DNA of 64,000 nucleotides from Streptomyces sp. JH14 (GTDB lineage: Bacteria; Actinomycetota; Actinomycetes; Streptomycetales; Streptomycetaceae). A model generated the notes under the pieces. It saw nothing but the letters and a program-made list of their open reading frames with translations, was not told the origin of the DNA and did no database searches. The stretch spans positions 3,906,001-3,970,000 of the forward strand of contig NZ_JAJNEL010000001.1 in assembly GCF_029428675.1 (NCBI RefSeq), given 5' to 3'. The position numbers were made by a program, and so were the translations under genes. This document shows positions 49,199 through 57,087 of the stretch, piece by piece; position 1 is the stretch's first letter, and the number at the start of each line of letters is the position of its first letter.

Positions 49199-50857
49199 AT
49201 GAGTGTGGACACCAGAACGCCGCGGTTCGACGAACTGCCCGCCCTGAGCATGACCAAGGTGGACTGCGACCCTGCGCAGGTCATCGTCAGCCACGCCAGC
49301 TTCCGGGTGCAGCTCGCGCCCGGCCAGCGGGTACGGCTGCGCGGTACAGCCCCTGTGGGGCCGGTCAGGATTCCCGCGATGAGCGGCTCCGGCGCCGGGC
49401 GCGGCAGGCGCACACCCGTCGTGTGGAGCGGCAGGTCCGCCCCCGGCGACCCCGGCGCCACCGGACTTCTCCAAGCCGTACGGAACTCCACCGCGGGCCG
49501 CGTGGGCGACACGTACGGCGCGTATGACGCGTATGACGCGTACAGCTCGTACGGCTCCGGGTTCGACGACGGACGCGGCGGCGTCACCACGCAGGTCGCC
49601 CCGCACCTGGACGACACCCAGCCGACCCCCGTCATCACGGCACCGCACCAGCCCGGCTTCCCCGGCAACGGACCGCTGCTGCCGCCCATGCGGCAGGCGG
49701 TCGGCGCATACGACCCCGTGGACACCGGACCGTACGAGGAAGAGCCGTACGAGGACGACGAGTTCGAGGAAACCCTCGGGGCCAGGCCGCCGCGCCACGG
49801 CGCCGACGCCGTCCGGCACGCCTACTACCCCGGCCGCCGGATGAACCTCGGGGTCGTACTCCTCCCGATGCGGGTCTTCCTCGGCTTCATCTCCATCTAC
49901 GCCGGCATGGGCAAGCTCTGCGACCCCGTCTTCTTCGACGGCGGCGACCGGGGCTCCATGGTCAAGTGGCTGGCATCACTGCACCCTTGGGCGCTCGCCG
50001 AGCCGCTGCGGGACTTCGCGCTCTCGCACCCGGTCGGCGCCGGACTCAGCGTCGCCTTCCTCCAGATCGTCGTCGGTGTCCTCACCGTTCTCGGCCTGTG
50101 GCAGCGCCTCGCCGCCTCCGTCGGCGCCCTGCTCTCCGCCGCCCTGCTGGTCACCGTCAGCTGGCGCACCGTCGCCGTCTACGACGCGCCGGACATCATC
50201 TACCTCGCCGCCTGGAGCCCGCTGATCATCGCGGGCGCCCCCGTCTACTCCGTCGACGGACGGCTGGCCGGCGAGGCCTGGCGCAGGCTCGGCCCGCGCT
50301 CCGCGATCTGGGACCTGCGCCGCCGGGTACTGCGCCGCGGCGCCGTCGTCGCCACCGTCGTCGTCGGGCTCACCCTGCTGGTCGGCTCGATGCTCGGAGG
50401 CGCCGTACGCTCCTCCGAGGTCGTCACCGTGCCCGGCCCGAACGACAACCCGACCAACCAGCTTCCCGGTTCCCCGCTCCCGCAGGAGTCCACCGGCAGC
50501 CCCTCGCACACCCCCGCAGGACGGAAGCCCGCACCGTCGCGCTCCAGTGCCGCCACCATCCCGTCCGCCCCGGCGTCCACACCCGGTACGGGCAGCGTCC
50601 GCGAATCCGGCCAGGCCGCCGGCGCCGGACAGCCCAGCCAGACGCAGGGCACCGGCAGCCGGACTCCGCGGCGGACGCCCCCGCAGCCGCCGGCCACCAG
50701 CTCCGGACCGACCTCGTCCGGTTCCACCGGCACGGGCGGCGGTTCCACCGGCGGCGGATCGACTGGCGGCGGATCGACCGGCGGCGACTCCACGGGCTCG
50801 ACGTCCGGCGGCACGTCGGGCGGCGGCCGCAACCCGATCGGCGGGCTGTTCGGCTGA
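49199..50857 (+). CDS. DoxX family membrane protein with long disordered ends
   Basis: 552-residue protein. The N-terminal 200 residues are disordered and partly repetitive (TYGAYDAYDAYSSYG; EEEPYEDDEFEE). Residues of about 215-360 form a DoxX-type four-helix membrane domain (LGVVLLPMRVFLGFISIYAG, SVAFLQIVVGVLTVLGLW, LLSAALLVTVSW, DIIYLAAWSPLII). A further helix near 395-415 (AVVATVVVGLTLLVGSML) precedes an extracellular Ser/Thr/Gly/Pro-rich tail ending in GGGSTGG repeats. DoxX proteins are linked to membrane redox and terminal oxidase function. ATG at 49199; the inverted repeat lies just upstream. Confidence 0.8.
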   Translation: MSVDTRTPRFDELPALSMTKVDCDPAQVIVSHASFRVQLAPGQRVRLRGTAPVGPVRIPAMSGSGAGRGRRTPVVWSGRSAPGDPGATGLLQAVRNSTAGRVGDTYGAYDAYDAYSSYGSGFDDGRGGVTTQVAPHLDDTQPTPVITAPHQPGFPGNGPLLPPMRQAVGAYDPVDTGPYEEEPYEDDEFEETLGARPPRHGADAVRHAYYPGRRMNLGVVLLPMRVFLGFISIYAGMGKLCDPVFFDGGDRGSMVKWLASLHPWALAEPLRDFALSHPVGAGLSVAFLQIVVGVLTVLGLWQRLAASVGALLSAALLVTVSWRTVAVYDAPDIIYLAAWSPLIIAGAPVYSVDGRLAGEAWRRLGPRSAIWDLRRRVLRRGAVVATVVVGLTLLVGSMLGGAVRSSEVVTVPGPNDNPTNQLPGSPLPQESTGSPSHTPAGRKPAPSRSSAATIPSAPASTPGTGSVRESGQAAGAGQPSQTQGTGSRTPRRTPPQPPATSSGPTSSGSTGTGGGSTGGGSTGGGSTGGDSTGSTSGGTSGGGRNPIGGLFG

Positions 50858-50875
50858 GGAGCAAGAAGCACGACA

Positions 50876-50915
50876 GAGAGGGGCGGTCGCCGGGTCTCCG
50901 GCGACCGCCCCTCTC
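50876..50915. terminator. Bidirectional terminator after the DoxX-like gene
   Basis: Perfect 18-bp stem (GAGAGGGGCGGTCGCCGG, 50876-50893, with 50898-50915) and a GTCT loop. It lies between convergent genes (stops at 50857 and 50939). Confidence 0.8.
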
Positions 50916-50938
50916 CTTCTCCGTACCCGGCCCCCGCC

Positions 50939-51658
50939 TCAGCGGGCCTGCGGACCGTCCAGCTCCCTCGCCGCCTCGGTCAGGTCCTTCGCCGTGTCGA
51001 TGGCCCGCCAGTAGGCCCCCAGCGGCAGCGGATACCCGGCCAGCCGGCGCTCGCGGGCCAGCCGTGGGAACGTCGTCCGCTCGTGGTCGCCCCGCTCCGG
51101 CAGCAGCGTCGTGAACAGCGGTGAGAAGACGTACACACCCGCGTTGATCAGATACGGCGACGGCGGCGACTCGATGAAGTCGGTGATGTGCCCGAACGCG
51201 TCCGTCTCCACGGCACCCCACGGGATACGGGGACGGGCCAGCGCCAGCGTGGCCGTCGCATCACGCTCCGCGTGGAAGGCGGCCATCTCGCGCAACGAGA
51301 AACGGGTCCAGATGTCGCCGTTCGTGGCGTACCAGGGCTCCGAGGGGTCCGGGAGCCGGGCGGCAGCGTGCTTGAGGCCGCCCCCGCGGCCCAGCGGCTC
51401 CGACTCCACGACGGTCGTCACCCGCAGCGGCAGCACCGCTTCGGCGAGCCACTCCTGAAGCACCTCGGCCAGATGACCGCACGACACGACGGCATCGGTC
51501 ACGCCCTCGGCGGCCAGCCAGGAAAGCTGATGGCCGATGATCGGAGTCCCGGTGCCCGGGATCTCGACCATCGGCTTGGGGCGGTCATCGGTGTACGGGC
51601 GCAGCCGTGACCCCTGGCCACCCGCCAGGATCACGGCCTGCGTCGGATACGTATGCAT
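50939..51658 (-). CDS. Nucleotidyltransferase (NDP-sugar pyrophosphorylase family)
   Basis: 239-residue enzyme with the nucleotide-binding signature AVILAGGQGSRLRPYTDDRP and KPMVEIPGTGTPIIGHQL, then ATNGDIW (metal-binding Asp) and NAGVYVFSP. It should activate a sugar phosphate as an NDP-sugar (mannose- or glucose-1-phosphate type). Its shortness shows it lacks the C-terminal beta-helix of ADP-glucose or GlmU-type enzymes. ATG at 51658. No glycosyltransferase is adjacent; the downstream gene on the same strand direction ends convergent with the DoxX-like gene. The sugar is unknown. Confidence 0.85.
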   Translation of the reverse strand: MHTYPTQAVILAGGQGSRLRPYTDDRPKPMVEIPGTGTPIIGHQLSWLAAEGVTDAVVSCGHLAEVLQEWLAEAVLPLRVTTVVESEPLGRGGGLKHAAARLPDPSEPWYATNGDIWTRFSLREMAAFHAERDATATLALARPRIPWGAVETDAFGHITDFIESPPSPYLINAGVYVFSPLFTTLLPERGDHERTTFPRLARERRLAGYPLPLGAYWRAIDTAKDLTEAARELDGPQAR

Positions 51659-51693
51659 GGCAGGCACGATATGCCGTGCCCGGGCCGTGCCCG

Positions 51694-52107
51694 TCAGCTG
51701 AACTGCGCGACACCCGAGGCGAACGACGTGTCGCAGACCGGCCGGGAGAACCGGTGCGCGCGCACCGGACCGTACCGCTCGACCGCGGCCCGGCCCAGCG
51801 CCCTGGCGATCGTCATGCAGTGCCGGGCGAGCGTCGGGCGGCCTTCGACGGATCGCTGGAGGTCCGTCAGCGCGACGCCCGGGTCCTTCTGCTGGAGTTC
51901 CAGGAGCAGCCGGTCGCGCAGCACGTCCTGCGGGGCGCGGGCCGCGGCACGCTGCGAGACGGGCTGGGCCGCCGCGGTGAGTACCTGCGACTCGGAGTTG
52001 TGCGCTGCCCACGGCACACGGGTGACCGCGAGGGTCCCGGACAGGACCATGACGACGGGCAGGACGAGAGCGAGAGTTCGGCCGATGCGGCGCGCGGTGT
52101 GGGTCAC
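51694..52107 (-). CDS. Small membrane-anchored or secreted protein of unknown function
   Basis: 137-residue protein. An N-terminal hydrophobic helix (GRTLALVLPVVMVLSGTLAV) anchors it or acts as a signal peptide. The rest is helical (ALTDLQRSVEGRPTLARHCM, MTIARALGRAAVERYG) with two cysteines (HCM, PVCDTSF). The GTG at 52107 is preferred: TACGCT, a -10 hexamer, ends 6 nt upstream with no ribosome site, suggesting a leaderless transcript; an ATG at 52152 is the alternative. It precedes the nucleotidyltransferase gene by 35 bp and may be in its operon. Similar proteins are known only from Streptomyces as far as I can judge. Confidence 0.6.
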   Translation of the reverse strand: MTHTARRIGRTLALVLPVVMVLSGTLAVTRVPWAAHNSESQVLTAAAQPVSQRAAARAPQDVLRDRLLLELQQKDPGVALTDLQRSVEGRPTLARHCMTIARALGRAAVERYGPVRAHRFSRPVCDTSFASGVAQFS

Positions 52108-52284
52108 GCAGCGAGCGTAGCGGGGAGTGATGATTTGGCGACATTTCGTCACCCTTGCGGGGGACGGCGCACGGGTACTTTTCGCATCACTGGTTGACGA
52201 CAGCTGGTGAAATAACCGAAGTGTCAGGGTATTTGGGCCAGATTCCGGCCGCCCTGGATTGAAACCCGCACACGGGCATCGGCA

Positions 52285-52325
52285 CGCGAACGGCCCCGCA
52301 CCACGGGGGTGCGGGGCCGTTCGCG
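52285..52325 (-). terminator. Terminator after msiK
   Basis: Perfect 18-bp stem (CGCGAACGGCCCCGCACC, 52285-52302, with 52308-52325) and a 5-nt loop, ending 17 bp downstream of the msiK stop codon. Confidence 0.8.
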
Positions 52326-52341
52326 TACGGCGTGTGCGACG

Positions 52342-53478
52342 TCAGTCGGTGAGACGCTCGCCCGTCGACGTCGAGAAGACGTGCAGCTCGTCCGGGCGCG
52401 GCACGACGTGCAGCTTGGTGCCCTTCTCCGGCACGGCGCGGCCGCCGACGCGGACCACGAGGTCCTTGTCCTGGCCGCCGACCTGCGCGGAGCCGTAGAC
52501 GAAGCCGTCGGCGCCGAGCTCCTCGACGACGTTGACCGAGACGGCCAGACCGGCCGGGGCGTCGGCGCTGTCCTTCGAGAGCGACTTGGCGGCGGCGCCA
52601 CCGTGCTCGACGATGTCGAAGTGCTCCGGGCGGATGCCGACCGTGACCGTGGTGTCGCCGCGGTCGGCGGCGGCGGTGAGCGCCTCGCGGGAGACCGGGA
52701 CGACGCTGTTGCCGAACTTCACGCCACCGTCGGTGATCGGGACCTCGACCAGGTTCATGGCCGGGGAGCCGATGAAGCCGGCGACGAAGAGGTTGGCCGG
52801 GCGGTCGTACATGTTGCGCGGCGAGTCGACCTGCTGCAGCAGACCGTCCTTGAGGACCGCGACACGGTCACCCATGGTCAGGGCCTCGACCTGGTCGTGC
52901 GTGACGTACACGGTCGTGATGCCGAGACGGCGCTGCAGCGACGCGATCTGCGTACGGGTGGAGACACGGAGCTTGGCGTCGAGGTTCGACAGCGGCTCGT
53001 CCATGAGGAAGACCTGCGGCTCACGCACGATGGCGCGGCCCATCGCGACACGCTGACGCTGACCACCGGAGAGCGCCTTCGGCTTGCGGTCCAGGTACTC
53101 GGTGAGGTCCAGCATCTTGGCGGCCTCTTCGACCTTCGCCCGGATCTCGGTCTTGTTGACACCGGCGATCTTGAGCGCGAAGCCCATGTTGTCCGCGACG
53201 GACATGTGCGGGTAGAGCGCGTAGTTCTGGAACACCATGGCGATGTCCCGGTCCTTCGGCGGCAGGTGCGTGACGTCGCGGTCACCGATGCGGATCGCGC
53301 CGCCGTTGACGTCCTCGAGACCCGCGAGCATGCGCAGGGAGGTCGACTTGCCACAGCCGGAAGGACCGACGAGGACGAGGAACTCACCGTCCGCGATGTC
53401 GATCTCGAGCTGGTCCACCGCGGGCTTGGTGGAGCCGGGGTAGATGCGGGACGCCTTGTCGAACGTGACACTGGCCAT
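52342..53478 (-). CDS. msiK: Multiple-sugar ABC transporter ATP-binding protein MsiK
   Basis: 378-residue ABC ATPase of the MalK/UgpC type. Walker A GPSGCGKST, Q-loop FQNYALYPH, signature LSGGQRQRVAMGRA, Walker B VFLMDEPLSNLD and switch His in VTHDQVEA. The C-terminal regulatory domain has TOBE-like strands (VTVGIRPEHFDIVEHGG). In Streptomyces one such ATPase energises several sugar importers (cellobiose, maltose, chitobiose and others), so its gene stands alone without permease genes, as here. GGAGGAGA precedes the ATG at 53478. A DasR-like site lies upstream at 53531. Confidence 0.92.
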   Translation of the reverse strand: MASVTFDKASRIYPGSTKPAVDQLEIDIADGEFLVLVGPSGCGKSTSLRMLAGLEDVNGGAIRIGDRDVTHLPPKDRDIAMVFQNYALYPHMSVADNMGFALKIAGVNKTEIRAKVEEAAKMLDLTEYLDRKPKALSGGQRQRVAMGRAIVREPQVFLMDEPLSNLDAKLRVSTRTQIASLQRRLGITTVYVTHDQVEALTMGDRVAVLKDGLLQQVDSPRNMYDRPANLFVAGFIGSPAMNLVEVPITDGGVKFGNSVVPVSREALTAAADRGDTTVTVGIRPEHFDIVEHGGAAAKSLSKDSADAPAGLAVSVNVVEELGADGFVYGSAQVGGQDKDLVVRVGGRAVPEKGTKLHVVPRPDELHVFSTSTGERLTD

Positions 53479-53530
53479 GCTGAATCTTCTCCTCCACCGG
53501 CAGGAACGTGCCGGACGATCCGAGTAACGG

Positions 53531-53546
53531 AGTGGTCTGGTCCATT
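53531..53546. promoter_or_regulatory. DasR-responsive-element-like palindrome upstream of msiK
   Basis: AGTGGTCTGGTCCATT matches the palindromic DasR consensus (A-C/G-TGGTCTAGACCA-C-T) at about 13 of 16 positions. It lies 53 bp upstream of the msiK start. DasR control would link sugar uptake to aminosugar sensing; binding is inference. Confidence 0.45.
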
Positions 53547-53835
53547 TGGGTGAACCTTCAGCGACGCTACCTGGCCATTTCGAATCTGTCAGTAGTTCTC
53601 GGGCGACTGAAATATCGCATCGGGACCTGGCGGCCGGAACGACGTACCTCCGGTCCCGTGCGTTCGGGCAGAACCACGGACTCTTGGCCGCCGTGCACCG
53701 GGCGCCACCTCCTTCGCCGCCCGCCGCCGGCGCGGCGCCATCGTGAGGGCCGTACCCGGCCGGTCCCGCAGGGGTGCCATGGGCAGGTCGGCCGGCGGCC
53801 GATGACCGACCGGTCACGGGCGCGGAAGAACTTCG

Positions 53836-53865
53836 TGGATCAGGAGTCGGGCTGCTGTGTAGAGT
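53836..53865 (+). promoter_or_regulatory. Candidate promoter of the tRNA-Thr gene
   Basis: TGGATC (53836-53841) and TAGAGT (53860-53865) are 18 bp apart, giving a start near 53872 and a 30-nt leader. The -35 is a poor match. Confidence 0.35.
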
Positions 53866-53901
53866 GAGGGAACTTGCGCGCGCGGCTTTGCTGTCCGTGT
53901 T

Positions 53902-53975
53902 GCCTCCTTAGCTCAGCTGGCCAGAGCAACGCACTTGTAATGCGTAGGTCATCGGTTCGAATCCGATAGGGGGCT
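53902..53975 (+). tRNA. tRNA-Thr (anticodon UGU)
   Basis: The 74-nt sequence folds as a cloverleaf. Acceptor arm GCCTCCT pairs with AGGGGGC, the D-loop region AGCTCAGCTGGCCAGAGC is standard, the anticodon arm ACGCA-CTTGTAA-TGCGT carries TGT, and the T-arm is ATCGGTTCGAATCCGAT. CCA is not encoded. It is followed by a strong terminator, so it is a single-gene unit. No integrated element is seen at its 3' end. Confidence 0.97.
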
Positions 53976-53980
53976 CGGAG

Positions 53981-54016
53981 AAAGGCCAGGTCAGACATCA
54001 TCTGACCTGGCCTTTT
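53981..54016 (+). terminator. Rho-independent terminator of tRNA-Thr
   Basis: Perfect 15-bp stem (53981-53995 with 54001-54015, AAAGGCCAGGTCAGA) and a 5-nt loop, running into TTTT. Confidence 0.9.
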
Positions 54017-54219
54017 CCATTGACTGGATGCGGCGGCGTGCGCGGGAGCGGGCCGCGCGGCGGCCGCCGGTCTCAGTCCTGGTCTCCGTTGTGGGCTCAG
54101 GTGACGGTTTCGGGGCGGGCAGGAGGGCGTTGCCCGCGCGTCGCATCGTGACCGCCGCCCTTGCGTCCGGGGCAGATGCTCGCGTGCTTGGCACAGGTCT
54201 TGCTGCAGGTGCCTTGCCC

Positions 54220-54984
54220 CTACCGGAGGTACACCCCGAGCCCCTTCGTGCACCGCACCGCCCCGTCCTCGTGGATCAGCAGCGCCTCCGTGCCGTCCAG
54301 CGACTCCAGCCACGGCAGAGCCCGTTCGGACCCCATCGCGAAGGCCGCAGTCGCCCAGGTGTCCGCCCAGGTCAGGCTCGGGGTCACCACGGTGACGGCG
54401 GCCAGGTCCGTTTCGGCGGCCAGACCTGTGTGCGGATCCACGATGTGACGGCCGCGCTCGGCCGTGCCGGACGACGCCACGGCCACTTCACCCGCCCCCG
54501 AGACGACCGCCGCCAGAGCGCCCGGTCGAAGCGGGTCGGCCACCCCGATCCGCCACGGCCGGTCCGGCCCCGGAGCCCCGTACAACTGCGCGTCGCCGCC
54601 ACCGTTCACACTCACGCCGTCCACGCCCGCCCCAGCGATCCGCCGTGCCGCGCGCTCGGTCGCCCACCCCTTCACCAGGCCCGTCGGGTCGACCGACCCC
54701 GCGTACGTCGCGCTGAACCAGCCCCCGCTGAGCCGCTCCGCCTCCCCGCACAGCGCCAGCACCGCGCCGACCTCCGGGTCGCAGTCCGCGGTGGTCAGCT
54801 CGCCGCGCGCCAGCCGGGAGACCTGGCTGCCTGCGCGGTAGGTGCTGAACACCTCGTCGACGCGGTGGAGTTCGGCCACCGCCGCGTCCAGCGCCTCCCG
54901 GACACCGCTCGGCCGGCCGCCGCGGATGTCGAAGGAGAAGACCGTGCCCATGACCTCCTCGGCATGCCGCCACGGCTCAGCCAC
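54220..54984 (-). CDS. apbE: FAD:protein FMN transferase (ApbE)
   Basis: 254-residue enzyme that moves FMN from FAD onto a Thr/Ser of target proteins. The family signature is visible: EVMGTVFSFDI at the N-terminus, DPTGLVKGWATERAARRI with the metal and FAD-binding residues, SVNGGGDAQLYG, and HIVDPHTG. No lipoprotein signal is present, unlike many ApbE proteins. It starts with GTG at 54984, which overlaps the TGA of the FMN-binding-domain gene by 8 nt. That gene encodes its likely target. Confidence 0.93.
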   Translation of the reverse strand: MAEPWRHAEEVMGTVFSFDIRGGRPSGVREALDAAVAELHRVDEVFSTYRAGSQVSRLARGELTTADCDPEVGAVLALCGEAERLSGGWFSATYAGSVDPTGLVKGWATERAARRIAGAGVDGVSVNGGGDAQLYGAPGPDRPWRIGVADPLRPGALAAVVSGAGEVAVASSGTAERGRHIVDPHTGLAAETDLAAVTVVTPSLTWADTWATAAFAMGSERALPWLESLDGTEALLIHEDGAVRCTKGLGVYLR

Positions 54985-55438
54985 CGGCCTGATCCAGAGC
55001 GGACTGCAGGGACGTGCGGTACCCGTCGCTGGTGTACGTGGCTCCCGAGAGGGTGTCGATGTCGGCGCTCTGCGCGGCCAGCGCCTCCCTCGTCAGCTGG
55101 GGTATCGCGTAGCTGTTGATCTGCTGGTCCCTCGGGTTCTCCTGGGGGTACGTGACCGCGGTGACGTCGGTGATCTTGCCGTTCTTCACGGTGACACGGA
55201 CCTGTACGGGGCCGTAGCGGGTCTGGACCGAGTCCCCGGTGACCGTCTTCGTGCCCGTGGCCGACCTGCTCGATCCTCCGGAGCCGGCCGACGCGCTCGA
55301 ACCGACCGACGGTGCGCCCACAGCGACGCTCGGGGTCGTGTGCGGCTTCAGCGACAGCAGCAGCACCATCCCGGAGACGGTGGCGGCGCTCGCCAGCACG
55401 ATGCGGCGCAGCGGACGGTTCTTCTTCAACCCGTGCAT
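54977..55438 (-). CDS. FMN-binding domain protein (flavinylation substrate)
   Basis: 153-residue protein with an N-terminal membrane anchor (RRIVLASAATVSGMVLLLSL), a Ser/Gly linker and an extracytoplasmic FMN-binding domain (TGDSVQTRYGPVQVRVTVKN, KITDVTAVTYPQEN). The flavinylation motif DTLSGAT, with Thr134 as the expected attachment residue, follows the family rule. It would carry one covalent FMN and pass electrons across or along the outer face of the membrane. It lies 10 bp downstream of the ferric-reductase-like gene and overlaps apbE. Confidence 0.88.
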   Translation of the reverse strand: MHGLKKNRPLRRIVLASAATVSGMVLLLSLKPHTTPSVAVGAPSVGSSASAGSGGSSRSATGTKTVTGDSVQTRYGPVQVRVTVKNGKITDVTAVTYPQENPRDQQINSYAIPQLTREALAAQSADIDTLSGATYTSDGYRTSLQSALDQAGG

Positions 55439-55448
55439 TTCTACGGCC

Positions 55449-56801
55449 TCACAGTTCGAACGACTCGTGCTGGATACGGCGGTCCGGAACCCCGGCGGTG
55501 CGCAGCGCCTCGTACAGGTCCTGGGCGAATCCGTGCGGCCCGCACAGGTACACGTCGCGCCCGGCGAGATCGGGCACGGCCGCGCGCAGGGACTCGGCCG
55601 TGAAGCTGGGGCGCTGCCCGTGCGGACCGTTGAGCGCATACAGCACCCTCGCCCCGCGCCACCGCGCGATGGCCTCGAGCTCCCCACCCAGGGCGAGGTC
55701 CTCGGTCGTGCGCGCCCGGTAGACGAGGGTGACGTCGCCGGGCAGCGTCTCGAACAGGGCCCGCAGCGGGGTGATGCCGACACCGCCCGCGATCAGCAGG
55801 GACTTGTGCGTGGTGCTCCGGTCGGCGGTCAGCGACCCGTAAGGGCCCTCCGCCCACACCCGCGTGCCCGGCCGCAGCATCGGGACGGCGGCGCTGTGGT
55901 CTCCGAGCGCCTTGACCGTGATCCGTAGCAGGTCCTGGCGGGGCGGCGCCGACAGGGAGTACGGCGTGGAGGTCCAGCGCATGCCCTCCGTGAGGAACCG
56001 CCAGCGGAAGAACTGCCCCGGTCGCGCACCCAACTCGTGCAGCTGCCGCCCGTGCATGACGACCGAGTACACGCCCGGCGCCTCCCGGTGCACGGACTCG
56101 ACGCGCAGCCGGTGACGCAGGTTCAGCCGCACCGGGGCGAGGATCCGGAACCACATCACCAGGGCGGCGGCGCCCAGGTACAGCACGTACCAGGCCGCCT
56201 GCGCCGGGCCGTCGCCGGTGAAGTCGGACCCGAGGGCGAGCTGGTGGCCGAAGGCGAGGAAGACCGCGGCGTACGTGAGCAGGTGCACGTAGTACCAGAA
56301 CTCGTGGTTGACCCGGCGGCGCACGGCGCGGGCCGAGGTGATCCCGACGGCGAACAGGATGACTGTGCCGGCGGTGCCCTTGAGCATCTCCGGGTAGTCC
56401 AGGACCACCGTGAGCGTCTCGTGCACGATCGAGGAACCGTCCTGGGCGGCGTACCCGAAGAGGATCAGCACGACGTGGGCGACCAGCAGGCAGATCGTGT
56501 AGCGGCCCGCCATCGCGTGCCAGCGCGCCACCCGGTCCGAGCCGATCCGCCGCTCGAGGAGCGGGACGCGGGCCATCAGCCCGACGAGTACGGCGCAGGC
56601 GTAGCCGCACAGCAGCCCCGCGATCCGCCCGGCCCCGGTCAGCAGGCCCGCCGTGCCCACGACCGACCCCGTGTCCTGCCACCACAGGGCGACCACCGCC
56701 GCGGCACCGCCCCACAGGAAGATGAGCACCGGGCCGGCGTGGGAGCGCCGGGGCTCGGGAGGCGCAAGGGCCACCGCCCGCTGCTCGTACACCGTCGTCA
56801 T
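55449..56801 (-). CDS. Ferric-reductase-like membrane flavohaem oxidoreductase
   Basis: 450-residue protein with a ferric-reductase-type haem membrane domain and a cytoplasmic FNR-like domain. The membrane domain has six or so helices with His pairs in ARWHAMAGRY, LLVAHVVLI, YYVHLLTY and FGHQLA that can bind two haems. The flavin domain has RWTSTPYSLSAPP (FAD), GGVGITPLRALFE (NAD(P)H) and YLCGPHGF. It would move electrons from NAD(P)H through FAD and haem to the outside, where the FMN-binding protein receives them. AAAGGACGAG precedes the ATG at 56801. It is the first gene of the operon. Confidence 0.88.
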   Translation of the reverse strand: MTTVYEQRAVALAPPEPRRSHAGPVLIFLWGGAAAVVALWWQDTGSVVGTAGLLTGAGRIAGLLCGYACAVLVGLMARVPLLERRIGSDRVARWHAMAGRYTICLLVAHVVLILFGYAAQDGSSIVHETLTVVLDYPEMLKGTAGTVILFAVGITSARAVRRRVNHEFWYYVHLLTYAAVFLAFGHQLALGSDFTGDGPAQAAWYVLYLGAAALVMWFRILAPVRLNLRHRLRVESVHREAPGVYSVVMHGRQLHELGARPGQFFRWRFLTEGMRWTSTPYSLSAPPRQDLLRITVKALGDHSAAVPMLRPGTRVWAEGPYGSLTADRSTTHKSLLIAGGVGITPLRALFETLPGDVTLVYRARTTEDLALGGELEAIARWRGARVLYALNGPHGQRPSFTAESLRAAVPDLAGRDVYLCGPHGFAQDLYEALRTAGVPDRRIQHESFEL

Positions 56802-56921
56802 CCACTCGTCCTTTCGGCTGTCTGCGAGGCAACCTGCGGCTGTCCGCGAAGGGTGCTGCCGCAGTGCACGAGACCGAGACGGGTCCTGCGCCTGCCCGGG
56901 ACGCAACTGTGCCGGGGGAAC

Positions 56922-56939
56922 CTTTGAGCCGGCTCTGAG
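56922..56939 (-). promoter_or_regulatory. Tandem 11-bp repeat upstream of the flavinylation operon
   Basis: On the minus strand CTCAGAG (56939-56933) and CTCAAAG (56928-56922) are spaced 11 bp apart, 121-138 bp upstream of the ferric-reductase-like start. This is the half-site geometry of OmpR-family regulators. A matching site exists at 57020-57037. Confidence 0.6.
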
Positions 56940-57019
56940 CGCACGGCGAGCGGCACAGCCTTCGGCGCAGGTGGCACGGGGTGGCGCGGTCCGGAAGGCC
57001 GGACCGGCGGCACGGCGGA

Positions 57020-57037
57020 CTCAGAGGAAACTCAGAG
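57020..57037 (+). promoter_or_regulatory. Tandem 11-bp repeat upstream of the response-regulator gene
   Basis: CTCAGAG occurs at 57020-57026 and 57031-57037, an 11-bp period, 51-68 bp upstream of the start codon. With the site at 56922-56939 it suggests that the regulator controls both its own operon and the divergent flavinylation operon. Confidence 0.6.
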
Positions 57038-57087
57038 CCCGAGAGCAGCAGACCCCGGCCCGGAGACGCCGCATCCTGGTACGTGAG

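Larger units (their letters stand above)
53479..53901. other. Intergenic region between msiK and tRNA-Thr
   Basis: 423 bp containing msiK's promoter region, a DasR-like element and the tRNA promoter. No codon-biased frame was seen. Confidence 0.5.

Noticed and set aside
50740..50830. A short tandem repeat array that might be a CRISPR
   Set aside because: It is the GGGSTGG-coding tail of the DoxX-like protein. Units are contiguous without spacers.
53902..54219. tRNA-Thr 3' end as an integration site
   Set aside because: No integrase fragment or second copy of the tRNA end was found; the tRNA is followed at once by its own terminator.
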